The position numbers and the translations under genes were made by a program. Source: Colocasia esculenta (lineage: Eukaryota; Streptophyta; Magnoliopsida; Alismatales; Araceae). Taken from it: DNA of 64,000 nt. Below, piece after piece: positions 1-11,660 of this stretch. The stretch lies in assembly GCA_014218235.1 (NCBI GenBank), contig CM024755.1, positions 81,103,960 to 81,167,959 on the forward strand, in the 5' to 3' direction. Each line of letters opens with the position of its first letter. The first letter of the stretch is position 1. The notes beneath the pieces are model-generated. The model did not search any database and was not told where the DNA came from. It worked only from the letters and a program-made list of their open reading frames with translations.

Positions 1-1255
1 AAGCTATTAGAATTTTACTTACTTATGCATGTGCATTGGATTTAAAACTTTTCCAAATGGATGTAAAATCTGCATTTTTAAATGGTTTTATAAAGGAGGA
101 AGTCTATGTAGAACAGCCTCCTGGTTTTGATGATTTAGATTTTCCAAACCATGTTTTTAAATTGCATAAAACATTATATGGTTTAAAGCAAGCACCTAGA
201 GCATGGTATGAAAGGCTTAGTGCATTCTTGCTAAATCATGGCTTTATTAGAGGTCAGGTAGATAGCACACTGTTTATTAAATCAAAAGCCAAGAACATAT
301 TACTTGTGCAAATTTATGTAGATGACATTATATTTAGATCTACTAATGAATCTTTGTACAAGTACTTCGAAAAGCTCATGCAGGGAGAATTTGAGATGAG
401 TTTTGGGAGAGCTCAACTATTTTCTTGGATTACAAATCCAACAAAGCCAAGAAGGTACACATATTTGTCAAGCAAAATACACCAAAGAATTGTTGAAGAA
501 ATTTAGGTTCGACAATGCTAAACCACTGTCCACTCCAATGAGCACATCCACAAGGTTAGACAGTGATAAGGAAGGTAAGAAAGTTGATCAAAAACTTTAC
601 AGAGGTATGATAGGGTCATTGCTTTACTTGACAGCTAGTAGACCAGACATCTTGTTTAGTGTATGTATGTGTGCTAGATATCAGTATAATTCTAAAGAAT
701 CCCATCTAATATCTGTTAAAAGAATTTTTAGATATTTAGCTAAAACTCATGACCTAGGACTATGGTGTCCAAAATCATGTGAAACTAGTTTAATTAGATA
801 TTCTGATGCTGACTATGCTGGATGCAAGGTAGACAGAAAAAAGCACCAGTGAAAAATTTCAATTTCTTGCAGGATGCCTGATTTCGTGGTCCTCAAAGAA
901 GCAAAATTCAGTATCACTATCAACAGCTGAAGCTGAATACGTAGTTGCTGGGAGCTGTTGCACTAAACTCCTATGGATAAAACAATAGCTTGAGGACTAT
1001 GGACTGCACATCAAGACTATCCCATTGTTGTGCGACAATACAAGTGCGATAAATCTCACGAAAAATCCAGTACAACACTCCAGAACGAAACATATAGAGG
1101 TCAGATATCATTTTATTAGAGATCATGTAGTTAATGGTAATATAAATATCTCTTTCATAGACACTCTGAACCAATTAGTAGATATCTTTACAAAGGCCTT
1201 ACCTTAAGAGAGATTTACGTCTCTTAGAAGGGAATTAGGCATGTGTAATTTGTAA
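1..1255 (+). pseudogene. Element A pol, C-terminal part: reverse transcriptase and RNase H, broken
   Basis: This is the 3' end of a copia pol polyprotein, which copies element RNA into DNA. Visible motifs in order are QMDVKSAFLNGF (first RT aspartate), YGLKQAPRAWYERL, YVDDIIF (the RT active site), GMIGSLLYLT, the RNase H segments DADYAGC and LSTAEAEYV, and the terminal RRELGMCNL. The reading frame shifts near 398-403, just after YVDD, and again near 838. In-frame stops occur at 987-989 and 1204-1206 where E has sense codons. The start is cut by the window edge. The gene is non-functional; the family assignment is secure. Confidence 0.9.
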
Positions 1256-1486
1256 AAGATACGTATGCATGTAACTGAAACAATAAATTTCAGAATAACA
1301 CTTACTCTTCCCGTTAAAATTTAAGCAAATCCTTTATTGCTTGCGTCATAAATTGCTTCGGCGTTTCAGTCTAATTCTTTATTATTGTGTTATCTTCTCT
1401 TTTGTCGTTATCCACATTTATTACTCTGCCATTTCAAAAAGGCGACTTCATTACCTACCGTTAAGTCCGCAAGTTATGCCTCATCG

Positions 1487-1527
<41 letters not shown>

Positions 1528-1676
1528 TTCGATTTGCTTGGTGCGATAAACCCTCATCGATTCCAGAATCCCCTTAGTGTGATTTCAAAGAACTTCTCTG
1601 TTCCCACTCAAATTTCTTGAGGGCTTCTATTCCTTTCTTCCCCATAATCCTCCAGAAACTCTCCTTGCCTAAATCC
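1256..1676 (+). other. Spacer between pol and the env-position ORF of element A
   Basis: No coding signal is visible. The stretch corresponds to the 395-bp spacer of element E (55277-55671) and contains a CT dinucleotide run at about 1491-1522. It may hold sequences used to express the downstream ORF, such as a splice acceptor, but nothing here proves that. Confidence 0.5.
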
Positions 1677-4600
1677 ATGGCCGCTTCTGGGAGTTCCGAC
1701 AGCATAGGTGGTTACAGCGTCCCCTTCCTCACTGCGGATCAGTAGAACAATTTGCGGCTGTCAAGATCAAGCTATGTGGGAACAAGGCAGTAGACATTGA
1801 AGATCTTGAGAAGCATGGGATGCACAGCATTATGGAAGCTATTCAGAGGATGAAGTGGTCGAGGCTAGTTATAGTTTCTGAGCCGAGCTACCCAGACCTA
1901 GCCAAGGCATTCTACACCTGCCTGAAGACAGAAGAAGATGGGTCCCTCTCCTCCTCAGTTAAAGGTACCCCCATTCTTATCACCTATGATCTATTGGAGA
2001 GGCTATTTGGTGTGTCTACAGTCGGTCGTAGTGGAGTAGACATTGTTGATATTCATGCTAAGGGGTTAGGAATTATCGAAATAGAGTACAGATTGAAAGA
2101 TGGAAAGATTGATATCAATCAGCTGAATGCGTTCAACAGAATTCTTCATTTTATAGTCTGCCAGATATTAGTGCCAAGGAGCGCCACCTTCTCAACCTGT
2201 GCAAAAGGAGATTCAGACATGATGTTTTGGGCCATCCAGAATCAGGATATCAATATGGCTCAAGTTATAATTGAGAGGATGAAATTTGCTGCAGAGATGA
2301 TTTGGGACAAAAAGAATAAATTGAATGTATCACTTCCTTATGCCCATTTGCTGACCAAGATTTTCTAGCACTATGGCATTGACCTGAAGCGAGAAGTAAT
2401 GGAGAAGATGGGCCAGCCTATTCGGTCCAAGAATTTGAAGAAGAGTGGTTTCTCTCTAGTGGGAAACGTTTGGACCAAGACCTCTGTGGCAGAAGGAGAG
2501 ACAATCATTGGAGGAGCTCCTGAAATTCCAAATGTCCAAGAGGAACAAGCAGAAGTCAGGGTTGAAGAACCTGCTGCAGTTGCTAGAAGGATAGAAGAAA
2601 TAGCTCCTGAGCATATTGAGTCTGTTGGGCAGACATCTGGAGTTGAAACCCCCTCAACAGTCATTGCATCTGTTATTGAAGAATCTTTGGTGACTGTTGC
2701 TCATATTGAAGGGGAGCAGGAAGAGACTCATGAAGAAATCATCTCAAATATTCCTGCTAAAGATGTTAGATTAGAAGAAGTGATTCCAGAAGTTGTGGCA
2801 CCAGGCCACACAACAGATGTTCAAATGGAAGATGCTCCAGCTCAGGGGGAGCCAGAAATTTAGGGGGAGCCTTCTGCTAGTGCTCTTGCAGATCCATTCC
2901 AGGAAGGAATTGTGGAAGATGTTTCAGATGATGTTGTGGAGCCCTCTATCAGCTCCAGTGGAAAGAGAAAGGGTGTGGCCTCAAGAATTCCCCTACTTAC
3001 CAGGAAGGCACACCATAGATCAAAGAAGAAGAGAAGTCATGTGCACATGAAGCCTGTCGTCAATAGATTAAATGCACATGGGGAGATTCCGTGCTCACTA
3101 CAATATAAAGTTCAATCTATTTTTCTGAGTCAGAGCACTGAAGCCAAGGAGATTGGAGTAGTGAAAAATGAGCTCCAGGTAATGAGAGGTGAGCTGGGAA
3201 GCTTGAAGCAATTAGTAACAAACCTATCAGACTTTGTGAGGGTGCATTTATCCACTCCTGCCCCTCCTGCTCCCACTCAACCAGTATCAGAAGAGCCTGC
3301 AGTTGGGCCATCAAGGCCAGTTGTTGAGGAATCAAGGCCATCAGGGCCAATTGCTGACGAGATTGTCCGGCCACCAGGGTCATCTGCTGAAGAGTCAGAG
3401 CCATCAGGGCCAGTGGAAGATGTTGGTGCTGGGCCACCAGGGCCAGTGGAGTCAGTGGCAGAACCAGTCAGAATTCAAGAACCTGCAGAAGAAGCTGTTG
3501 TGCCCCCAGAGCCACCTGTTCCTTCTAGTTTTCAAACTCCAGCTCCTTCTTCTCCTCCTCCATCCTTCTCTGCTCTACCAGCACCTGAACCTTCCAAAAA
3601 GCCAATTCCAAAGCCCATCTCCTCACCTACACCTTTTCCTACTACCTCCTCTTCACCCACATCTTCTCCTGCTATTCCTCCTCCTTCCACAATTGAAGAT
3701 CCTCCAGCATCATCCTCAGCTGGTCCCTCATCTACTGGACCATCAGCTGCTCAAGCATCTGTACCTCCTCCTACTACTTCTTTCTCTTCTTTTCATCCAC
3801 CCACTCCTCCATCCTCCATAACCATCATTCTGGAGGGTGCTCGTGTTCAAGGCCACATCATACAGGACTTCAAAGATGAATTTGAAGAAGCAATTCTTCG
3901 TTCAGTCCTGTCTGTGTCCTCCCATGTTCACAAGACTAGTTCTTCCAGTCCTGCCCCCAAGAAGAGGAAAATCTCTAAAGAACTTTCTCTCTCTTCTGAA
4001 CCTAGATTCTTTCCCCTTTGGTTCTCTCTTTCTGTTGAAAATAGAAGGAGATCCCTCTATTGTGAATATCTTCAAAAATGCACATTTGCTGTAATTTTTG
4101 GCCTCCCTCACTTAACCTCGCAGAACACCTCACCATTGTTCTTCCTCTCTCTCCCATATTCAAATCCAATCAGTCTAAAATCTTCTCCATAGCTGAATCT
4201 AAGACTAAAGACCAGTGGGCTCGGGGCCATCAGTCTCTCTACAAGAATTTTGTGCTTGCCAGATCTGACCGGTTTCCACCCTCAGACCACCAACTTACAC
4301 TATCTGAGTGGTTTGTTATTCACCATAGGAATACTTGGGGTCCCTTCATCCAGAGGGAAATCTAGTTGATCCGGCACTTCCAAATGTTTCAAGACTATAG
4401 GTTTATCAACAAACTACCAGAAATTCAGCTTGGTCAGTTCAGGGGAGCCATTGCACAGCTCAGGACTGAAAACCCTGTCAACACATCTCTTCCGGTGAAC
4501 TTTGCTACCCTTCAGTTGCCAGAGGTTGTCTTCCTTCCCAAGCTTCATTCCTTGCTCATGGACTCTGTTGTGGGTCCCTCTATCTTTGAAAGATTTGCTA

Positions 4601-5218
4601 GAGTGATGACCAGAATAACAGTCCAACAGAGTGCTCCTCTTGCCTTCCACCGATTTATATTCCAGGAGTATCACAGGGGTTTTATCAAGTCTGATGTTCT
4701 CGCTCCCCTCTTGTCTAAATGTGAAAGGCTCTCACCATCTGAATGGGCGAAGCATTATCATCAAGATGCTCAGCAGTTGGAAGCCCTGAACTCTTCTCTG
4801 TTCAGATCAGGCAAACCTTCTCTTTCTATCGAAGAATTCTTGGACCTCAACTCAGTCAATTTGGTTCAAGATCCTTTTGCCCTTTGGATTGAAAGGTACA
4901 AAGTCTATGAACCCCTGAAGAGGGAACTAAAGCAGAACAAGATTTTCTACCCTATATCCATCGAAAAATTCCTGCAGCATACTAGTTTTCGCACCACTAG
5001 CTTGTACAAATCCTCCTTTGGCAAAGATGAATATGCCAATTTCATTAAAGCTCAGAGGCAACACATATAAATGATGCTTCCTGATATGGGACCTTCCTAC
5101 ACTATCGCTTGGGGTGCTTTTAAAAACCATTTTGAAGAGCAGGAACTCCAGGCTTGGCCAATCATTACTCGCCATGCCTCTCTTTTGTCTCCTGCCTTCT
5201 ACATTTTGATCCCCATTA

Positions 5219-6019
5219 TGTGACGACCCAGACAATAAAGTGGTCTAACAACCATACTAGTTGGTAGACTTCCCAAAAAGGTCACCCATCCTGGGACTAC
5301 TCCCAACTGAGCATGCTTAACTTCAGAGTTCTTTTCTTACTCGAGCTCTGAAAATGACTAGTCCGAGTTGTTGGTAGTTTACTGATTTAGTCTATTTAAT
5401 ATATTATTATATGAGGTGTTACAATCTACCCCTCTTATATAAGCGAGGTCCTCGTCGCTGCTCACATATAACACACAATCAAACCACAGGCAGGCATGAT
5501 TCTAGAGGTGGCCCCCACATGCTCAAGAGGTGGCTCCCACTATGTAGCACTTTGCCCTGTGTGGCACTTAGTTCATGCACTTCCCAAGTCTCTGATACCA
5601 TTTGTGACGACCCAACCAACAAACTGACCTAACAACCATACTAGTTGCTAGACTTTCTAGGAAGGTCACCCATCCTAGGACTACTCCCAACTGAGCACGT
5701 TTAACTTCAGAGTTCTTTTCCTGCTCGAGCTCTGAAAATGACTAGTCCGAATTGTTGGTAGTTTACTGATTTAGTCTATTTAATATATTATTATATGGGG
5801 TGTTACAATACCATTTGTGATGAACTAACCAACAAACTGACATAACAACCATACTAGTTGGTAGACTTCCCAGGAAGGTCACCCATCCTGGGACTACTCC
5901 CAACTGAGCACGCTTAACTTCAGAGTTCTTTTCCTGCTCGAGCTCTGAAAATGACTAGTCCGAGTTGTTGGTAGTTTACTGATTTAGTCTATTTAATATA
6001 TTATTATATGGGTGTTACA
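5219..6019 (-). mobile_element. Cassandra TRIM retrotransposon with three LTRs
   Basis: The element is bounded by TGTGACGACCC and GTGTTACA and flanked by the perfect 5-bp target duplication CATTA (5214-5218 and 6020-6024). It holds three LTR copies of about 205 bp at 5219-5423, 5603-5807 and 5816-6019. Read on the minus strand, each LTR starts TGTAACACC. The 179-bp internal part (5424-5602) has a tRNA-Met-type primer site (TGGTATCAGAG on the minus strand, 5590-5600) and a purine tract next to the downstream LTR. The second junction keeps only 8 bp of internal DNA (5808-5815). There is no coding capacity. 5S rRNA-like sequence in each LTR identifies Cassandra. Confidence 0.9.
5268..5332 (-). 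other. 5S rRNA-like segment in a Cassandra LTR (first of three copies)
   Basis: On the minus strand this reads through GAAGTTAAGC, TGGGAGTAGT and GGATGGGTGACC, matching the internal-promoter half (A box to C box) of plant 5S rRNA. Equivalent segments lie near 5652-5718 and 5866-5930. It is a transposon promoter module, not a 5S gene: the gene's 5' half and 3' end are absent or altered. Confidence 0.85.
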
Positions 6020-6230
6020 CATTAAGTAATCAAATCTGATACTTTTGGCTCCCATTTATCTTTGTCTATCTCTACTTTCCTTTTTGCTTATCTAATTCTT
6101 TTTGCTTAATGACAAAAGGGGGAGAAAGTATTCTGAAAGACATACCCTAAAATTTAAATTTTTATTTTTTGTAAAATAAATTTCAATTCTTATTCTTTCT
6201 TTACATGCAATCCTTTTATGTTTTGTCATC

Positions 6231-6247
6231 ACCAAAAAGGGGGAGAT
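6231..6247 (+). other. Polypurine tract of element A
   Basis: The run AAAAAGGGGGAGAT immediately precedes the 3' LTR and would prime plus-strand synthesis. The same tract precedes the E 3' LTR (59640-59654). Confidence 0.85.
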
Positions 6248-6439
6248 CGATGATTAGTTTATCTCCATAAACAATTTATCTTTTATTTTAAGTATTTTTG
6301 GTGATTAACAAAACCTTGAAAAAAATGTTTTCTAACAACTCTTTCTGAAGTTCACTCACAGGAAATAACTCTAGAAATTTCTGTAAGTTATCATCACTTA
6401 CTGCTATCTGAACTTCATTGCATAAGTTTCTAAGTACAC

Positions 6440-6990
6440 ATCGATTTTCTTTATAGAAACAACGATTCGATCACCGCAACGATTCGCTTTAAGTTAAACA
6501 ACGATTTGCTCGAAAACAACGATTTGATCGAAAACAACGATTTGCTTGAAAAACAACAATTTGATCGAAAACAACGATTCGCTTTAACTTAAACAATGAT
6601 TTGCTCGAAAAACAATGATTTGATTGAAAACAACGATTCGCTTTAACTTAAACAACGATTTGCTCGAAAATAATGATTTGCTTTAAGTTAAACAACGATT
6701 TGATCGAAAACAACGATTCGCTTGTACTTAAACAACGATTCACTTGTACTTAAACAACGATTTGATCAAAAATAACGATTTGCCTTCATTTAAACAACGA
6801 TTTGATCACAAACAATGATTTGGCCGTAAACAACGATTTGCCTTCACTTGAACAACGATTTCGGTCTCACAACAATTTCATTATTGAAACAACGATTTCA
6901 TGATCGATTTCATACAAATAACAATTTAATGATCGATTTTAGTAAAACAATGATTTCATTTGCTCATCGATTTCTGTTAAGTAATAACTT
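6440..6990 (+). repeat. Minisatellite in element A LTR, AACAACGATTT core
   Basis: Irregular tandem units of about 20-35 bp are built on AACAACGATTTG followed by ATCGAAA, CTCGAAA or CTTTAACTTA. More than a dozen cores are visible. It occupies the same LTR position as the arrays in B, E, F and G. Confidence 0.85.
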
Positions 6991-7949
6991 TGTACATAAC
7001 ATCAATTTCATTATATTAATATATGGATTATGTTCACATCGACTTGGTTTCAACATGGAATACATTCTCACATGATTATATCATCAATTTGATATCAATA
7101 TCATTTCTATACAGAATGCTCTTTATATAGATCTTGTATAGTTTTGCTTTATCTTCTTATCTTCATTCCTTATAATACTTAAATATGCATATGCTTAAGA
7201 CTCTGTGGACTTCAAAAACCTTCCTGCGCATCCTAAGATCTTGATCATTTATTATGGTAGTATAATATTTCCACACGAAATATTCTCTCTTACTTCATGT
7301 GTCACATAGAGTCTTGATTCGTGTGATGTCAGAATAACCTTTCATGTTTAGCATACCTTCATACTGCACGACTACCAATGTTGACTGACAATTTAGACAA
7401 AAAGAAGTTGTCTAGGTATCAGCGTTTATTGCATGCAGGGCTTTTGTAGTAAAGCACGTCAAAGATGGATCTGTCAACTTGTCAAAAGGATAAAAGATTT
7501 AGAAAATCTTTCCCTGAAGGTGTAAGGATCAATCCAAGTGCTTATAGCTGTAGGCTCACCTCTCCATGCCTAGGACCAGTCTCTCTAACGTGCATGAAGT
7601 TGTGAGACAATGGTCATATGAACGTCTACTACAACGGTCAAAATAATTCACAGAAGATAAATAGAAGACTGGTGACTCCATACAAGACAGTGAGATCATT
7701 TGAACTCTTGAATCTTCGAAAAGCTTGAAGCTCCAGTCACCTGAAAAACAGCAAGAGCCAGCTCGTCCATTTCAACCTTCAAAAGCTCTTAGATCTCAGA
7801 GATCTCACTCCATTCCTTTTAAGAGCTAGCGTAGGTCTGAGAGAGAGAGAGTTCATTCAAGTTTATCTAGTGTCTCTCAGACTTTGCCTCAGATCAAGCA
7901 TTGTATATAAGCTTGGTCTTAGGGCCTTCCTCTTTCAACAAGATCTTTG

Positions 7950-8150
7950 TGGGCATTCCTCTTCGGGTGCGAAGAGAAGACCTGTTGAATCAAGTGGTGT
8001 AATTCCTCTTTTGGTAGAGAAGAGAAGACCAGCGGTTGTTGGATGTGTAAGTGTTCATAAGGGGGACTGTACTCTTGTTTAGTGGAAACCCAAGTTGTTA
8101 CTTGGGGACTGGACGTAGGACTCCTTGGTATAGGAGGTCCGAACCAAGAT
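7950..8150 (+). other. Stem-loop block in the 3' portion of element A LTR
   Basis: Two clear hairpins are visible: CTCTTC-loop-GAAGAG at 7959-7976 and CCCAAG-TTGTTA-CTTGGG at 8089-8106. They are followed by the conserved GGACTGGACGTA and a third stem (CTCCT...AGGAG) before CCGAACC. The matching hairpins in E, F and B have different stem bases but keep pairing, which points to a selected structure in the transcript leader. Confidence 0.65.
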
Positions 8151-8319
8151 AAAAATCTCTTGTTGTTTGTGATAGCTTTTGTGTCTTGATTATCACTAAC
8201 TCTAACTATCGAACTTAGTGTTTTCTGTCTAGTTTATTTTATTTATAGGAATTTCTACTAAAAGATTTTTAAGCATTCCATTCACCCCCCCCCCCTCTGG
8301 GCTTGCTATCTGGGCAACA

Positions 8320-11300
8320 TAAGAGACTTGGTCATGCAAGTTTCAACACCTTGAATAAACTCATAAGTTTAAATCTGGTAAAAGGACTTCCTGAATCTTT
8401 TTCTAATGTTGAAAATTAAGTTTTTGGGATCTGTGCTCAAAGAAAACAAGTTAGAAAATCTTTTAAGATCTTCAATGATGTACTCACTACTAAGACACTA
8501 GAATTATTTTACATTGAGCTTTTTGGGTCAACAAGAATTCTCAGTCTTAGTGGCAAACGTTATGGATTTGTCATCATTGATGATTTTACTAGATATACTT
8601 GGGTTATCTTTCTATCTCACAAAAGTGATGTTTGTCATGAATTCAAGAAATTCTACAACACTGCCTTAATGAGTTTTTCACACAAATTAAAGTTTATTTT
8701 GACTGATCATAGGGGAGAATTTGAGAATGTTGCCTTTTCTGATTTGTGTACATATTTGTGTATTTTTCACAAATTCTCTTCTCTAAGAACTCCAGAACAA
8801 AATGGAGTTGTTGAAAAAAATAAATAGAACTATTGCGGAAATGGCAATGTCTATGCTCTTGGAAAGCAAACTGCCCAAATCCTTCTCGGCTGTAGCTATG
8901 AATATAACAAATCATATTTTGAATATAGCATTGGTCAGACCAAAAATCATAAAAACCCCTATGAACTTTTGAAAACAAAAAAACCCATTGTGTCTTAATT
9001 TAAAGTTTTTGGTTGCAAATACTTTATACATAACAACAATAAAGAAAACCTTGACAAGTTTGATGCTAAGAGTGTTGAAGCTATTTTTCTTGGTTATTCT
9101 GAAAACTCTAGAACATATATATAGAGTTTACATTCATAAGAATAAAATTGTGGAAGAATCTCCATATGTAGTCTTTGATAAAAATTCTTATAAATCTGAT
9201 AGTTCTACATCTTGCAGGGCTCTACAAAATGTAGAAGAAGATGATTTTATTGTTGAGTCTTCACCCACCGTTGAGGAGCATGAAGGGGCATCTGAAAATT
9301 TGAACAATCCAATACCTACCACAAATGGATCAGGTAATATTGCTCTAGCTCTGCATGAAACGGATGAGATAACATCTGAACCAAGCATGTTCAAAGATCA
9401 TCCTATTGAAAATGTAATTGACAATTGCAAGATAGAGTTAGAATATATCCTCTTTTCATAATGTAATAAATGAAGACTGTTTGGCATTACTTTCCCAAAT
9501 TGAACCTAAGTCTATTGATGGAGCTCTAACCAGTGAAGACTGGATGAATGCAATCCATGAAGAACTTCATCAATTTGACAGAAATAATGTATGATAATTA
9601 GTACCAAAACCTAGTGACCAGACTGTAATTGGCACTAGATGGGTCTTCAGAAATAAATTGAATGAAGATGGACAATTGTTCGAAATAAAGTCAGACTAGT
9701 TACAAAGGGGTACAATCAATAATTTGAAAATGACTTTGAAGAATCATATGCCCCTATAGCTAAACTAGAAGCTGTAAGAATTTTTCTTGCTTTTGCATCA
9801 TCTTTGAAATTTAAAGTCTATCAAATGGACGTGAAAAGTGCCTTCCTGAATGGAATCATCAAAGAAAATGTTTTTATGAGTCAACCTCTTGGTTTTGAGA
9901 ATCAAAAATATCCTGATCATGTTTTCAAACTCAATAAAGCTCTTTATGGTCTTAAGCAAGTTCCAAGAGCTTGGTATGACCGTTTGAGTTCTTTTCTTTT
10001 GAATAAATGATACACAAAAGGTACTGTACACCAAATTCTATTTACAAAAATTGTCAAAAATCAAATCTTTGTTGTTCAAATTTATGTTGATGACATAATC
10101 TTTAGATCGACAAATAAAGAGTTGTGTACTGAATTTGCTAATCATATGTAAATAGAATTTGAAATGAGTTTGATGGGTGAATTATAATTCTTTTTTGGAA
10201 TTGCAGATACATCAAACTAATGAAAGAATATTTTTCAGTCAAACCAAATATGTGAAAGAGCTCCTGAAAAAATTTGACTATCAGCACCTCAAAACTTCAA
10301 GCACACCAATGGCCATAAATGTAAGATTAGAGGAGAATTCATCTGGTAAGTCAGTAGATCCCAAGACTTATAGAGGTATGATTGGCTCTCTACTCTACCT
10401 TACAACTTCCACGCCGAATATTCAATTTAGTGTGTGCATGTGTGCTAGATTTTAGGTCAATCCTAAGGAAAATCACATGTTAGCTGTTAAAATAATTTTT
10501 AAATATCTTGTTGGAACATGTGATCTTGGCATCTAGTACCCTGCTGGTTGCAAACTGGATTTAATTGCTTACTGTGATGCTGATTATGTTGGTTGCAAGC
10601 TTGATATAAAAAGTACTAGTGGTTTGTGTTTATATCTAGGTGGATGTCTAATCTCTTGGGCTTCCAAAAAGCAACACTCAGTAGCTCTATCCACTATAGA
10701 GGCTAAATATGTTGCGGCTGGTTGTTGTGGCACTCAACTTCTCTAGGTAAAACATCAACTCCTACACTATAATCACAAATTAGGTTGTATTCCTATTTTA
10801 TGTGACAACACTAATGTAATCAATCTGTTAAAAATCTAATTCAACATTCACGAACAAAACACATTGAAATAATGCACCATTTTTTAAGAGATGAGGTTGC
10901 TAAGAAATCTTTTGAGCTTCACTTTATTGATACTAAAAAATAAATTGCATACATTTTCACTAACAGTTTGTTTGTTTGCACGGAAAACTCGGATTAAGAA
11001 ATAGTTTTCAGGAAAACTTTATTTTTTATATCATTTGGTACCATTGAAAAACAAAATTTGGAAAATTATATCCCAGAAAATTGGGATTTTGGCATCTGCG
11101 GTAAAATCGTGGACGCCATTTTCCAACTGCCCGTCGGTACAGTTTCTACAGTAACAAGTTTAGGCACTATTCATGCAAGTTGCATTTTTATTTTTTTCCA
11201 CTCATTTAAGTAGTCTTTATCAAATTTAATTATTTTTTATTAGTTAATTAATTTTTTTTATTAAAATATCTGTAGAATACTATTCATTCAAATTGTGTTT

Positions 11301-11660
11301 TTATTTTATTTCTCCTATTTTAAATTGTCTTTGTCAAAGTTACTTATTTTTCATTAGTTATCTATTTTTTTTTAAAAAAAATATTAAAAATAAAAAAATA
11401 AAATAAAATAAAAAATTGATGAATAGTATTAGTACACAAGAAGTATATGACTCTCTCATTTGAGTGGTCATAAAATCTCATATCTCTCCATACAACTTTA
11501 TATTTACCTGACAACCAAATAGACAATTACGTTTTCATTTTCACGTAAAAGTTATTCCGTGGAAAACTATTTCCCTATTAAACTGTTTTACATACAACCA
11601 AATGGACCCTAAGTCTCTCTCAGAAAACAGATTTTCAACTTGGCTTGTGTAAATTTTCAC
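8320..11660 (+). pseudogene. Element G pol: integrase, RT and RNase H, heavily decayed
   Basis: The sequence begins in mid-pol at the pre-integrase segment (KRLGHASFNTL) and runs through an integrase core (ELFGSTRILS, FVIIDDFTRYTWV, then a PEQNGVVE match). RT follows (QMDVKSAFLNGI, YGLKQVPRAWYDRL, YVDDIIF), then RNase H (DADYVGCKLD, LSTIEAKYVAAGCC) and a terminal FTKSLSENRF restored when the MITE is removed. Many stops and frameshifts are present, for example after LSSFLLNK at 10008-10010. It is related to, but clearly distinct from, the A/B/E pol. It serves as the dating layer of the nest: A, the MITE and B all interrupt it. Confidence 0.85.
10964..11609. mobile_element. Tourist-like MITE inside element G pol
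   Basis: The 646-bp AT-rich noncoding element is flanked by TAA (10961-10963 and 11610-11612). The ends are imperfect inverted repeats: the right end read inward is GGGTCCATTTGGTTG, the left end CAGTTTGTTTGTTTG. Removing it joins the pol reading FTKSLSENRF, so the boundaries are supported by the gene it broke. TAA and the terminal motif suggest the PIF/Harbinger group. Confidence 0.7.

Larger units (their letters stand above)
1677..6029 (+). pseudogene. Element A env-position ORF (Sirevirus extra ORF), broken
   Basis: The chosen start is ATG 1677, which aligns with the E start at 55672 (both have a GGYSV segment shortly after Met). An N-terminal globular part is followed by an acidic linker, a short basic patch and a possible helical segment. 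Next comes a long Pro/Ser/Gly-Pro-rich low-complexity region (about 3240-3830) and a conserved C-terminal part with LTLSEWF and FERFARVM segments. No signal peptide or clear membrane segment is seen. Stops lie at 1743-1745, 2366-2368, 2861-2863, 4363-4365 and 5068-5070, with frameshifts near 1750 and 4105. The Cassandra insertion at 5219 falls next to the last codons; without it the frame would end at TAA 6027-6029. Function is unknown. 'Env-like' is only a positional name. Confidence 0.75.
1..8319 (+). mobile_element. Element A: 3' part of a Sirevirus-type Ty1/copia retrotransposon
   Basis: The window opens inside the reverse transcriptase of a copia element. The order RT, RNase H, spacer, long env-position ORF, polypurine tract and 2.07-kb LTR matches elements E and B in this window. 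The LTR ends in GGGCAACA at 8319. Directly after it an older copia pol (element G) begins in mid-gene, so A was inserted into G. A's 5' half, its 5' LTR and the left target duplication (expected TAAGA, the five bases after 8319) lie beyond the left edge. All coding parts are broken by stops and frameshifts. Confidence 0.9.
6248..8319 (+). repeat. 3' LTR of element A
   Basis: The LTR is 2072 bp, ending in a C-run, TCTGGGC and GGGCAACA. The first base is C where E has T (CGATGATTAG against TGATGATCAG), so the canonical TG end has mutated. The LTR carries a minisatellite, a stem-loop block and a C-run near its end, in the same order as in E, F and B. Confidence 0.85.

Noticed and set aside
5268..5332. 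5S rRNA gene
   Set aside because: Only the internal promoter part is similar, it lies in a short LTR with target duplications, and it repeats at each Cassandra LTR.
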